NCBI GenBank assembly: GCA_910584865.1 | Contig: CAJUCE010000031.1 | Location: 1-60,144, forward strand | Direction: 5' to 3' | Origin: an uncultured Acetatifactor sp. | GTDB lineage: Bacteria > Bacillota > Clostridia > Lachnospirales > Lachnospiraceae | Length of the DNA: 60,144 bases | Shown: piece after piece, positions 52,681 to 60,144 of the stretch | Layout: each line of letters starts with the position of its first letter | Position numbering within the stretch: position 1 is the stretch's first letter | Program-made: the position numbers and the translations under genes | The notes under the pieces: generated by a model | Seen by the model: only the letters and a program-made list of their open reading frames with translations | The model's database searches: none | What the model was told of the DNA's origin: nothing

Positions 52681-53445
52681 TTACCCCCTCACCACGTCAA
52701 CGGAAGCTTTTTTATACGCCTCCCATACTTCATCCGAAAGCCCGGAATCCGTTATACAGAGAAATTTCGGTTCAAGGCCGCTTATTCTCAGCGGAGCACA
52801 GGTTTCAAATTTAGAACTGTCCGCCAGGATATAAGCCTGGTCTGCTATTTCCAAAAAGGCCCTCTGCATGGCGATCAACTCCTGCATATGATCGCTGATA
52901 CCGAAGTTCAGGGAGATCGCCGCAGGCGCAATAAAGCATTTTGCTACATGAATCTGGCGCACCATATCCAAAGCCAGATGCCCGCAAAAGCACTTTTCCT
53001 CCGGCAGATAGAATCCTCCTGCCAGAACCACGCGAATATTTTCTTTCTCTCCGAGGATTTTCATCACCTCCAGGGAATGGGTCAGCACGGTAAGCATATG
53101 AAAACGCTCTCCCAGCAACGCCGCCAGCTCGTAGACAGTGCTTCCCGCATCCAGCACAATAAAATCCCCTTCCTGAATATAAGAACAGGCTTTCAGAGCA
53201 AGGCTATGTTTCTCAGGCAGATGCTCCCTGCGCCTTCCTGACAGGCTGGTATAATTCTGCAGCTTCCCCACCGCAATGGCGCCGCCGTGAACCCGCCTAA
53301 GCTGCCCCTGGCTCTCCATGTATTCCAGATCCCTGCGTATCGTCTCCACGGAAACCCCAAATGTCTCCGTAAGCTCCGATGTTGTGACGGATGGGCGCTT
53401 TTTCAGCATATCTGCAATTTTCGTTTTTCTCTCATCTGCAAACAT
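52681..53445 (-). CDS. DeoR-family transcriptional regulator
   Basis: Start ATG 53445 (MFADERKTKIADMLKKRPSV) follows AAAGGGG; the longer frame to 53517 lies in the repeat leader. The 254-residue product has the DeoR helix-turn-helix (VTTSELTETFGVSVETIRRD, then QLRRVHGGAI) and the C-terminal sugar-phosphate sensor domain (DFIVLDAGSTVYELAALLGE; LAGGFYL). It is the first gene of the operon and probably represses it until a sugar phosphate binds. Confidence 0.9.
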   Translation of the reverse strand: MFADERKTKIADMLKKRPSVTTSELTETFGVSVETIRRDLEYMESQGQLRRVHGGAIAVGKLQNYTSLSGRRREHLPEKHSLALKACSYIQEGDFIVLDAGSTVYELAALLGERFHMLTVLTHSLEVMKILGEKENIRVVLAGGFYLPEEKCFCGHLALDMVRQIHVAKCFIAPAAISLNFGISDHMQELIAMQRAFLEIADQAYILADSSKFETCAPLRISGLEPKFLCITDSGLSDEVWEAYKKASVDVVRG

Positions 53446-53455
53446 TAGTACCCCT

Positions 53456-53672
53456 TTCTGCGTTCGTCCTTCCGGGTAAGCTTTACGCTTTGCCCTTCTG
53501 CGTTCGCTTTTGTACATTCGTCCTTCTGCGCATGTTTTCCCGCATTGCCCATTCTACGTCTGCCTTTCCACATTGGCCATTATACGTCTGCTTTCCCGCA
53601 TTGCCATTCTGTATCCGCTTTCCCGCACCGGCCATTCTGCGTTCATTTTATGCCTCCGCCTTTGTACACTCG
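53456..53672 (-). repeat. 28-bp degenerate tandem repeats in the deoR leader
   Basis: On the plus strand, units starting TTCTGCG, TTCTACG, TTATACG or TTCTGTA begin at 53496, 53524, 53552, 53580, 53607 and 53635, so five contiguous units are 28, 28, 28, 27 and 28 bases. A longer relative starts at 53456. Common parts are TTCTxCGTxTG, CTTTCCCGCATTG and GCCA. There are no unique spacers, so it is not a CRISPR array; the length is not a multiple of three, so it is not simple protein repeat. The repeats are transcribed before deoR. Confidence 0.8.
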
Positions 53673-53745
53673 TTTTTATAATGCATTTGTCGTCAGATTC
53701 GCAATTAATCACAATATATCCAACACATTTGCAACTATATGCTTA

Positions 53746-53788
53746 TATATACAACACCAACGAACAAATGTCAATACGAAATTTGTAT
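53746..53788 (-). promoter_or_regulatory. deoR operon promoter and upstream palindrome
   Basis: TTGACA (53769-53774) and TATATA (53746-53751) are separated by 17 bases on the minus strand, so the leader of deoR is about 295 bases. Just upstream, ATACGAAATTTGTAT (53774-53788) is a near-palindrome and a candidate operator for the DeoR protein, between the two divergent promoters. Confidence 0.65.
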
Positions 53789-53820
53789 TTAAACAGCTTA
53801 TTTTCCCCGCTTCCTGTTTC

Positions 53821-53849
53821 TTGACATTCTCGGCTGAATGGAATATACT
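53821..53849 (+). promoter_or_regulatory. antiporter-trkA promoter
   Basis: TTGACA (53821-53826) and TATACT (53844-53849) are separated by 17 bases on the plus strand, a consensus-like sigma-A promoter about 75 bases upstream of the antiporter start. Confidence 0.75.
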
Positions 53850-53933
53850 GTAAACGATTTTAGAGCGGATGATCCGTTTTTCAATAAACATGGCGCAGCG
53901 AATGCGCTTTGTATTTAGAAGGGACTGAAAAAA

Positions 53934-55229
53934 CTGGAATTCTTACTTTTATTTACAATCGTATTGGGCCTGATCGCAGGGATCAGCATATTGAATGAAA
54001 AATGGCTGAAAATCCCCAACGATATCGCCCTGCTGCTGTTTTCGTTTATCATATGCGCTGCCCTGCAGGGAGCCTCCCATCTGTTTTCAGCTCCGGAGCT
54101 GCACGGGATGCTGGCGGGTTTGGAGGGCTTTCAATTTGAATCCTATCTGTTGGACGGCGTTCTATGCTTCATGCTGTTTGCCGGAGCCGGCAAGGTGCGC
54201 TTCGGAAAATTCACCTCCAATCTGAAGGCCATCACACTGCTGTCGTTTCTGACTACAGCCGTGTCAGCCATTTTGTATGGGATTTTGTTTTTCGCCTTAT
54301 CTTGTCTGCTGGAATGGCCTCTGGATATCTGGCTGTGTATCCTTTTAGGATGCATTGTATCCCCCACCGACCCGATTGCGGCTACAGGCATTATGAACAA
54401 GCTGGGCATGTCCAAAAATGTCACTACTGTCATTGAGAGCGAATCCCTGTTCAACGACGGGATGGGGGTGGTACTTTTTGCCTTTGTGAAAGGACTCGTA
54501 GCCCATGCGGGGAGAGAAAATTTTGTGCTGCTGATGCTTCGGGAGGTGGCAGGCGCAGCCGCAGTGGCTCTGTCGGTTTCTTTCCTGTTGTTTGAACTTT
54601 TCAAGCGATCCCGCAAACCCATGAACCACATCTTTATCAGCCTGTTTGCTGTTTCTTCCATTTATGTAATATGCGAAGGGTGGGGCTTTTCCGGCGTCAT
54701 CGCCTCCGTGATCTGCGGTATGTATTTCTCCTATGCCACGGAAAAAATCAGCCGTTACCGTCAGGTGGTAGATCCCGGGGATACATATGCCCAATTCTGG
54801 GACAGCATTGACGGCATCCTCAACAGCGTGCTTTTCGTCCTGATCGGAATCTCGGTGGTCAGGCTTCCGCTGCTGCAGAACCTGTGGATTATAGCCGCGG
54901 CCGCTGTTGTAATCGGCCTGGTCTCCCGGGCGGCAGGTGTGGCACTGCCTGCGCTGCTAAGCCCCGACCGGGTAATCCCGGGCGGGTACAGCCTGTGGGA
55001 ATTCGTAGCCCTGATGACCTGGAGCGCCTTAAAGGGCGGACTGTCCCTGGCACTGGTGCTCAGCACAAGGGCGTTTTTGAAGCCGGAGCTATACAATATC
55101 CTGTTGGACGCCGCTTATGTCACCATATTCTTTACGGTTGTGGTTCAAGGACTAACCACAAAACGAGTATACAGGCTGATTGAACGGCACAAAGCACGGC
55201 GAATTCAGAAGGAGGGTTTAACGCGATGA
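53934..55229 (+). CDS. cation:proton antiporter (CPA1/NhaP type)
   Basis: The product is a 12-helix antiporter with family landmarks (LGCIVSPTDPIAATGIMNKL; ESLFNDGMGVVLF, the ND and S/T-P-D motifs). The nearest in-frame non-CTG start is TTG 53964, but the family N-terminus (LEFLLLFTIVLGLIAGISIL) continues upstream to CTG 53934, nine bases after GAAGGGA. I therefore prefer a CTG start giving 431 residues. A stop lies just upstream. It exchanges Na+ or K+ for H+. Its stop overlaps the trkA ATG (ATGA). Confidence 0.85.
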   Translation: MEFLLLFTIVLGLIAGISILNEKWLKIPNDIALLLFSFIICAALQGASHLFSAPELHGMLAGLEGFQFESYLLDGVLCFMLFAGAGKVRFGKFTSNLKAITLLSFLTTAVSAILYGILFFALSCLLEWPLDIWLCILLGCIVSPTDPIAATGIMNKLGMSKNVTTVIESESLFNDGMGVVLFAFVKGLVAHAGRENFVLLMLREVAGAAAVALSVSFLLFELFKRSRKPMNHIFISLFAVSSIYVICEGWGFSGVIASVICGMYFSYATEKISRYRQVVDPGDTYAQFWDSIDGILNSVLFVLIGISVVRLPLLQNLWIIAAAAVVIGLVSRAAGVALPALLSPDRVIPGGYSLWEFVALMTWSALKGGLSLALVLSTRAFLKPELYNILLDAAYVTIFFTVVVQGLTTKRVYRLIERHKARRIQKEGLTR

Positions 55230-56590
55230 GAGTCGTTATTGTAGGGGCGGGAAGGGCCGGCTGTCTGCTGGCAAAAATGTTGGCGGACGGCGGGCATGAC
55301 GTCATTGTAGTAGATAAAAGCCGGAGCGTAATCGAGGAGATCACCGACCGCCTGAGCGTAAACGGTGTCTGCGGCAGCGGCGCCTCAAGGGAGGTATTGC
55401 TGGCTGCCGGGGCAGACACGGCAGATGTCCTGGTCAGCATGACACCGGTAGACGAAACCAATCTGCTGGTCTGTTCCATGGCAAAAAACAGCGGCGCCCG
55501 GTATGTGGCCGCCAGCCTGGACCGGGATGAGCTGACCTGTGACGAAGCCTATCTCAGAGAACGTTTCCATATCGATTATATCCTCACACCCAAGAAACTG
55601 GTGGCACAGGAAATTGCGGAGCAGATCTTTTTCAATGCCGCCAATAAAGTGGAATCCCTTTTTGACTCCCGGATTCTGATGACGGAAATTACTGTGGGAA
55701 AAGACAGCCAGTTGATCGATTCCACCTTAAACGACCTGAAACCCCGGCTGGAGGTGGACTTTCTGGTTTTTGCCGTCAACCGCGGCGGACGGCTCCTGGT
55801 GCCTCACGGCGGCTTTGTCCTGCAAAAGGGGGACGTGATCGGCCTTGTGGCGGCAGAACAGGAAATGGTCCGGCTGTTCGCCAAAATAGGGCTTTCCAGA
55901 AAACCGGTAAAGCATGCCCTGCTGGTGGGCGGCGGCGACGTAGGGGAGCTTCTGGCCAGGGCGCTGATAGCGCACGGTGTCAGGGTGAAACTGGTAGAAA
56001 GCGACCGGGCGCATTGCCAGGAGCTGATGGAAAAACTGCCCGGCGCAAAAATCGTGTACGGCAGCGGCGTAGACGTGGAGCTGATGGAGGAAGAGCAGAT
56101 CCAGAAGGCAGATGCCTGCGTGTGTCTCACCGGGCAGGATGAGACCAATCTGTTGGCCTCCCTGGTGGCCTGGTCCGGCGGCGTGGACAATATTATCACG
56201 AAAATCGAAACGGATTCCTACGAAAAAGTTCTGCGGCAGGTGACCATCAATATCACGGTATCGCCGGACCGGACCATCGCCGGGAAGCTGATGGAATTTA
56301 TCCAGAATATACGTAAACAGGATCCGGCAGAGGAGAGCCGGTATTATTCATTGGGCACAGGCATGATCCGCGCCAAGTCCTTCCATATACCCGAAGGCTT
56401 TGAAAAAGCCGGAATCCCCCTGATGTCGAACCGGATCAAGCTGAAAAAGGGCATGATTGCCGCTGCCATCATCCGGAACGGCAGGCATATCATTCCCAAG
56501 GGCGCCGACTCCTTCCAGAGCGGGGACCGTGTCATTATCATATTGGAAAACGGCCAGAAAGCGGATGTACTTTCCGATGTTTTGGAATAA
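55226..56590 (+). CDS. trkA: TrkA-type K+ transport regulator, two RCK units
   Basis: The 454-residue product has two TrkA-N Rossmann domains (VVIVGAGRAGCLLAKML at the start; ALLVGGGDVGELLARAL near residue 232). Each is followed by a TrkA-C domain (LVPHGGFVLQKGDVIGLVAA; HIIPKGADSFQSGDRVIIIL). Such cytosolic subunits bind nucleotides and gate K+ channels or transporters. Translational overlap with the antiporter gene suggests it controls that protein, although trkA genes more often pair with trkH. Confidence 0.9.
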   Translation: MRVVIVGAGRAGCLLAKMLADGGHDVIVVDKSRSVIEEITDRLSVNGVCGSGASREVLLAAGADTADVLVSMTPVDETNLLVCSMAKNSGARYVAASLDRDELTCDEAYLRERFHIDYILTPKKLVAQEIAEQIFFNAANKVESLFDSRILMTEITVGKDSQLIDSTLNDLKPRLEVDFLVFAVNRGGRLLVPHGGFVLQKGDVIGLVAAEQEMVRLFAKIGLSRKPVKHALLVGGGDVGELLARALIAHGVRVKLVESDRAHCQELMEKLPGAKIVYGSGVDVELMEEEQIQKADACVCLTGQDETNLLASLVAWSGGVDNIITKIETDSYEKVLRQVTINITVSPDRTIAGKLMEFIQNIRKQDPAEESRYYSLGTGMIRAKSFHIPEGFEKAGIPLMSNRIKLKKGMIAAAIIRNGRHIIPKGADSFQSGDRVIIILENGQKADVLSDVLE

Positions 56591-56593
56591 GGC

Positions 56594-56612
56594 GGGCGGC
56601 GGCATAGCCGCC
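56594..56612. terminator. GC-rich hairpin between trkA and the NUDIX gene
   Basis: GGCGGC and GCCGCC flank a short CATA loop directly after the trkA stop. No T run follows, so the hairpin could slow or process converging transcripts rather than terminate strongly. Confidence 0.35.
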
Positions 56613-56682
56613 GACGTCCTGCCTGGGAATGCTCACAGCAAACCGCCTGCCGCCCAGGTGCGGTCTGTCCGGTATCTATGCA

Positions 56683-57549
56683 TCACCGGTACAATTTACC
56701 GTAAAAAAACTGTTCCTGAAAGGAAATATCCCCCAGAATTTTCTCTGTCGTAAGGTCTTCCCCATTCAGAGACACGATCCATTTGTCCTCCGTATCGTCA
56801 AAACGACGCCATACCGCTACCACCCTGCCCTCAAATGTCTCCAAAGGTTCCTCCGTCCCAAACAGGTACACGTCCTGCTCCGTTCCGTCTCCGCCACAAA
56901 CGCCGTCCACATATCCGTAATTGACCGGATAAATCATCTCCGGATGCCTGGAATGGACGGAGCCCAAGGGTCTGTCCACGGTTCCCCTCACCGTTTTTCC
57001 GATAATATCCCCGTAATCCCGCTCCCCTGCTTCCACGGCGCAGAAGAAATAGTCCAGGGTGGGCACCAGTTTTTTCTCCTCATACAGTTCCCTGATTTCA
57101 GATCCGGTCATCCATCTGCAGTCTGCCACCTCGTCCGTTGTGGCAGCTTCCAGGTGCAATGCTCCACCGTATTCAAAAAGCCATACATCCATAATATCGT
57201 TGAACGCCTTATGCCCATACCTGACGTCACTGCCGCGTATTTTCGTAAAAAGCAGTCTGGCGGCTTTCGGATCCAGATCCAGGCCCACTTCCTCTTTTAT
57301 CTCCCTGAGCGCGCCTTCCATGCTGCTTTCCCCCTTTAGAACCGAGCCGCCTACACATTCCCACATAAGCGGAAATGTGGGCCGAGAGGCAGAACGTTTG
57401 GAGATAAGGTATTCACCTTTGTGGTTGCGTATCCACACATGTACCACCAGATGATAGAAGCCTTCCGGAAGCTTCTCTCCCCGAATGTGCTCTTTTCCGG
57501 TCTTTTCCCGGTATTTTGTGTATAAATCCCATTTTTCCATATTTTCCAT
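56683..57549 (-). CDS. NUDIX hydrolase fused to an inorganic-pyrophosphatase-like domain
   Basis: The 288-residue product has an N-terminal NUDIX domain whose box reads GGSVLKGESSMEGALREIKE and EVGL (Gx5Ex7REUxEExGU satisfied). The C-terminal part (TVRGTVDRPLGSVHSRHPEM, IYPVNYGYVDGVCGGDGTEQ, then GRVVAVWRRFDDTEDKWIVS) resembles small pyrophosphatase-like proteins of Firmicutes, in my recollection. It would cleave a nucleoside-diphosphate-type compound; the second domain could remove pyrophosphate. It is 41 bases after the kinase gene. Confidence 0.8.
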   Translation of the reverse strand: MENMEKWDLYTKYREKTGKEHIRGEKLPEGFYHLVVHVWIRNHKGEYLISKRSASRPTFPLMWECVGGSVLKGESSMEGALREIKEEVGLDLDPKAARLLFTKIRGSDVRYGHKAFNDIMDVWLFEYGGALHLEAATTDEVADCRWMTGSEIRELYEEKKLVPTLDYFFCAVEAGERDYGDIIGKTVRGTVDRPLGSVHSRHPEMIYPVNYGYVDGVCGGDGTEQDVYLFGTEEPLETFEGRVVAVWRRFDDTEDKWIVSLNGEDLTTEKILGDISFQEQFFYGKLYR

Positions 57550-57590
57550 GGCTTCAGTTTCTCCTGTTTTCTAATCTCTAATGCTTTTTA

Positions 57591-58568
57591 TCAGAAATGC
57601 CTACAGGTCAGATTTTTCCGTATTTTTCCAAACTGCTTCACCAACTGCTGTGTGGCGTAGTCATACGTGTCCATGGTCTCATACTTTCTGTATTCGCACT
57701 CCAACGCCACCAACAGCATCAGATACACATCATACCACAGAGCCCTGCGTTCCTGGCTTTCAGTGAGGCTTCCCATTCCATAGCCTCTCTGAAAGCAGAT
57801 ATTATCAGAATAAGTGCGAAATCCCACTTCCATAAGGGGGTCACCCCAAATGCTCCGCTCCCAGTCTATGATGCCTGTCACTCTCCCTGACCGGACAAAG
57901 ATATTCCCGTCCCAGCAGTCCCAGTGCACCAGTTTCGGCTCTCTCACCTCATCGAAAACATGCCTGTCCCTGTCAAGGCAGCGCCGCATTTCATCCACTG
58001 GGATTTTCAGGTCCACGTTTCCCTGCTCCGCATCCTTTACCCCCGCCTCCATCATCCTGCGGAAAACCGGATACCATTCCTCTCCCTGAAACTCCCTCTG
58101 CCCGGGATAGCCAAAGGTCGGGCAGGATATGGCATTTATCTTTCTGTTGATTCTTCCCGTTTCCGCATAAATGCTTTCAATCTGCTCCGGCGTGAGTCCG
58201 TCTTTTACGGAATGAAGGCTTTTTCCCTCTAACTTTTCCATGAAGAAATAGGGCGAACCGCAGATGGTACAGCTGTCGTCGTAACCCAGGACTTCCGGTA
58301 CAGGTATCCCGCCGGCATGGGCGGCCATTCCCATGGCTTCCACTTCGCTGAACATGATGTTTCTTTCGTAGGTCATAACGCGGGTTTCTTTGGGTGGCGC
58401 AATTTTCAGTATCAGCTCTTTCCCATCACTTAGATGGATTTCATATGCCATATTGAAATAGCCCTCTGTCAGCTCGTGAAAATGCTCCATTTTAAGCGGT
58501 GTAAAGTATTGTTCCACCATCTTTGCTATCGTTTCTCTGCTCTGTCTGTTTTTTGTCAGGCTTTCCAT
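57591..58568 (-). CDS. aminoglycoside-phosphotransferase-like kinase (APH family)
   Basis: Start ATG 58568 follows AAGGAG. The 325-residue product has the kinase-like fold: LTEGYFNMAYEIHLSDGKEL with the Lys of LILKIAPP, the catalytic LVHWDCWDGNIFV (HxDxxxxN) and the metal site GIIDWERSIWGDP. Family members phosphorylate antibiotics or small metabolites such as choline or homoserine; substrate is unknown here. It likely forms an operon with the NUDIX fusion gene. Confidence 0.85.
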   Translation of the reverse strand: MESLTKNRQSRETIAKMVEQYFTPLKMEHFHELTEGYFNMAYEIHLSDGKELILKIAPPKETRVMTYERNIMFSEVEAMGMAAHAGGIPVPEVLGYDDSCTICGSPYFFMEKLEGKSLHSVKDGLTPEQIESIYAETGRINRKINAISCPTFGYPGQREFQGEEWYPVFRRMMEAGVKDAEQGNVDLKIPVDEMRRCLDRDRHVFDEVREPKLVHWDCWDGNIFVRSGRVTGIIDWERSIWGDPLMEVGFRTYSDNICFQRGYGMGSLTESQERRALWYDVYLMLLVALECEYRKYETMDTYDYATQQLVKQFGKIRKNLTCRHF

Positions 58569-58839
58569 CTTTTTGCTCCTTCGGTGGTGTTTAAGATAAT
58601 GATTCAATGTCATTAAGTTAATAACGAACTGTCTAAAATGGCTTTTTATGGGGTCGAGAAAGACCAGTACAATGTGATGCTCCTGCTGCAAAAAGAACTG
58701 ATCCCCATACGGAATGAACGCCAGTTCCCAAGGCTGCGGACAGCCCATTTCCGTAAGCCGTAATACTTTATCTATAGGGCAGCCTGAGCATCTGTATCAT
58801 CATACCATTTTTCAGGCAGATTGGCAATCTGTCTATTTG

Positions 58840-58953
58840 GCATTGAATAAACTATGGGGAGGAAATTTCTGGTCGTCGGGCTATTATGTAGCAACAGTAA
58901 AGCAGATAAAATCTATAAAGTCATACATATTGATTTTTGCAATCTGGCAATAG
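58840..58953 (+). mobile_element. IS200/IS605 TnpA remnant
   Basis: The translated piece NKLWGGNFWSSGYYVATVKQ matches the C-terminal hallmark of Y1 transposase TnpA (LWGGHFWSPSYFVATV-type). The rest, including the HUH motif and catalytic Tyr, is not found. The upstream stretch 58620-58840 shows only frame-broken sequence. Confidence 0.6.
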
Positions 58954-58954
58954 A

Positions 58955-59074
58955 AACAATCCAAATAGATTTAGTGTACCAGAAGATGAAATATTTCCTG
59001 TGGAAGAGTTTAGGGAGTTTCGGGTCAGGCTGATTAATGATGGTGGAGATAAAAAGTCTGATGTAAAATATTGA
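58955..59074 (+). pseudogene. C-terminal remnant of an unknown gene
   Basis: In one frame the DNA reads NNPNRFSVPEDEIFPVEEFR and EFRVRLINDGGDKKSDVKY before TGA 59072-59074. The composition is clearly protein-like but the start is missing and the TnpA remnant abuts it. No family recognised. Confidence 0.35.
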
Positions 59075-59130
59075 GAATATGCAGTTCAGCATGACAAAAT
59101 AGAGATGTATGGATAAAAATCATATTTATA

Positions 59131-59188
59131 TTGACAAACGGATATACTTTGTATATACTAACATTAAAGGTATATCCATTGTATATAC
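59131..59188 (+). promoter_or_regulatory. mazEF promoter with GTATATAC operator repeats
   Basis: TTGACA (59131-59136) and TATACT (59154-59159) are 17 bases apart. Over and after them lie GGATATAC (59140), GTATATAC (59151), GTATATCC (59170) and GTATATAC (59181); the GTATATAC copies are 30 bases apart. The symmetric array fits autoregulation by MazE with MazF. Confidence 0.7.
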
Positions 59189-59204
59189 TTCGGAGGTCGA
59201 GAAA

Positions 59205-59510
59205 ATGGAATTAAAAAATTTGCGGGAAGATAATGTGTATACAATACAAACTAACATAAGGAGGTGGGGAAACAGTCAGGGGATTAGATTAACAAAAGAA
59301 ATATTAGCACAGATGAATTTACAAGAGAATGATACTGTAGGGATAAATATTTACGATGGCAAGATGACTGTTGAGAAAATCAATAAGCCCAAATACCTTA
59401 ATTTAGAAGAAAGGCTGGAAGCATTCTACAAAAGACCGATTGACGAAATTTATGTCGAAAGCACGCAAGAGGTTGATGTAGGTGCTCCAGTAGGGAATGA
59501 GCAGTGGTAA
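59205..59510 (+). CDS. mazE: MazE/AbrB-type antitoxin
   Basis: Start ATG 59205 (MELKNLREDN) follows GGAGG; the longer frame from 59109 overlaps the promoter. The 101-residue product has the AbrB/MazE swapped-hairpin DNA-binding motif (IRRWGNSQGIRLTKEILAQM, then NDTVGINIYDGKMTVEKINK) and an acidic C-terminal tail that would bind MazF. It overlaps mazF by seven bases. Confidence 0.88.
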   Translation: MELKNLREDNVYTIQTNIRRWGNSQGIRLTKEILAQMNLQENDTVGINIYDGKMTVEKINKPKYLNLEERLEAFYKRPIDEIYVESTQEVDVGAPVGNEQW

Positions 59511-59830
59511 CTTATAAACAAGGTGACATAATCGTTATGGACTTTAACCCTCAAAAGGGTCATGAACAGAGCGGAAGAAGACCGGCACTTGTCTTGAGTA
59601 ATGATATTCTGAATCATCATAGTTCATTGGCATTTGTTTGTCCGATAACTAACACCAATAAAAAGCATCCGTTTCATATAGAACTGGATGAACGGACACA
59701 AACAACAGGCGTAATATTGTGTGATCAGACGAAAATGTTGGATGTTGGTGCTAGGAATGCTCAGTTTAAAGAAGAATGTCCGAAAGATTTATGGAACGAG
59801 GCAAAGGAACTGATAATCAGTTTCATGTAA
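59504..59830 (+). CDS. mazF: MazF-type endoribonuclease toxin
   Basis: The start is GTG 59504. The 108-residue product has the MazF core (YKQGDIIVMDFNPQKGHEQS, GRRPALVLSND, VCPITNT, TGVILCDQTKMLD). The Arg of GRRPALV and Thr of PITNT are the usual active-site residues. MazF cuts RNA at short sequence motifs. It appears intact. Confidence 0.9.
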   Translation: MVTYKQGDIIVMDFNPQKGHEQSGRRPALVLSNDILNHHSSLAFVCPITNTNKKHPFHIELDERTQTTGVILCDQTKMLDVGARNAQFKEECPKDLWNEAKELIISFM

Positions 59831-59852
59831 CTAATTACAAATAGTTTATTTA

Positions 59853-60144
59853 AAAAGCATCCCCGTTTTCTTCATTGACGACGGTGTATCAGGCGTGACG
59901 TGAGATATATCGCAATCATTGACGGTGTGGACAGCGAAAAGGGAGATAATGATTTTACCCCGTTCCGCAACTTATTTAACGATTTTTACGCCAAAGACAC
60001 AAGCAAAAAGGGACGGGGAATCAAGCGGGCGCAAGGACAGGCGCGGGAACACCTGACAAAGCCGCCCTATGGCTACATAGTAAGTCCTGCGGACAAAAAG
60101 CAATGGATTGTAGACGAGGAAGCCGCCGCTGTGGTGAAACGGAT
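59853..60144 (+). pseudogene. broken large serine recombinase, runs off right edge
   Basis: A short piece (KSIPVFFIDDGVSGVT) corresponds to the FIDDGVSG part of large serine recombinase catalytic domains but ends at a stop. A second piece in another frame (VRYIAIIDGVDSEKGDNDFT, then FRNLFNDFYAKDTSKKGRGI and PPYGYI and WIVDEEAAAVVKR) corresponds to the following region. About 40 residues between them, including the DMSRFGR-type arginines, are missing. It resembles Tn4451/Tn916-type element recombinases. The gene is dead at least at its 5' end. Confidence 0.7.

Noticed and set aside
53456..53672. Possible CRISPR array
   Set aside because: Units are contiguous and degenerate, without unique spacers between conserved repeats, and no cas genes are nearby.
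53510..53853. Plus-strand ORFs of about 100 codons in the repeat leader
   Set aside because: They arise from the tandem repeats and AT-rich promoter DNA, and change frame with each 28-base unit.

Overview
The window is a roughly 60 kb piece of a motile, Gram-positive Clostridia chromosome. It most resembles a gut Lachnospiraceae member. The evidence is the gene order codY-flgB...sigD-...-rpsB-tsf, which matches the fla/che operon layout known from Bacillus subtilis, together with polC, strong AAGGAGG-type ribosome binding sites, TTGACA/TATAAT promoters, and Lachnospiraceae-type accessory proteins. No taxonomic marker was searched, so the family assignment is an inference.

Positions 1-3180 are accessory DNA. 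They hold a small-ORF/GNAT pair whose GNAT reading frame is broken in a T tract, a small remnant zone, a yefM-yoeB toxin-antitoxin operon with a recognisable operator, and an IS1634-type transposase cut off after its first catalytic motif. The 5' end of a truncated unknown gene follows, preceded by a dense cluster of TGAGTA/TACTCA half-sites.

Positions 3185-37215, all on the minus strand, are one long flagellar locus ending in rpsB-tsf. In transcription order it reads flgB, flgC, fliE, fliF, fliG, fliH, fliI, fliJ, a MotE-like gene, fliK, flgD, a TIGR02530-type gene, flgE, flbD, motA, motB, fliL, fliM, fliY, cheY, fliO, fliP, fliQ, fliR, flhB, flhA, flhF, flhG, a YcgR/PilZ gene, cheC, cheD, a small membrane protein, sigD, fapA, an unknown gene, a SwrB-like gene, a YceG-like gene, rpsB and tsf. 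It encodes basal body, export gate, motor, hook, switch and part of the chemotaxis adaptation system. cheA, cheB, cheW and the receptors are not here. Candidate promoters are visible before flgB (sigma-A, with CodY-like half-sites beside it), before fliK (a near-consensus sigma-D site), before sigD (sigma-A) and before rpsB (sigma-A).

Positions 37518-46918, also minus strand, are housekeeping: codY, topA, tRNA-Glu(CTC), polC and ispG. topA, the tRNA and codY each have a clear promoter.

Positions 47100-58570 are metabolic and accessory. They contain an XRE-Uma2 fusion behind helically phased GGTTGA repeats, a GNAT gene, a deoR-MFS-PHP-Gfo/Idh/MocA operon with a long leader of contiguous 28-bp degenerate repeats, a divergent antiporter-TrkA pair that seems to start at CTG, and an APH-like kinase followed by a NUDIX/pyrophosphatase-like fusion.

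Positions 58600-60144 are a mobile-DNA scar: an IS200/IS605 TnpA remnant, a mazEF pair with a repeat-rich promoter, and a broken large serine recombinase running off the right edge.

No CRISPR array, rRNA, prophage or complete transposon was seen. The strongest candidates for something undescribed are the fapA-to-YceG-like gene block between sigD and rpsB, the 28-bp repeat leader of the deoR operon, the His-rich FlgC insertion, and the half-site cluster at 2950-3016.
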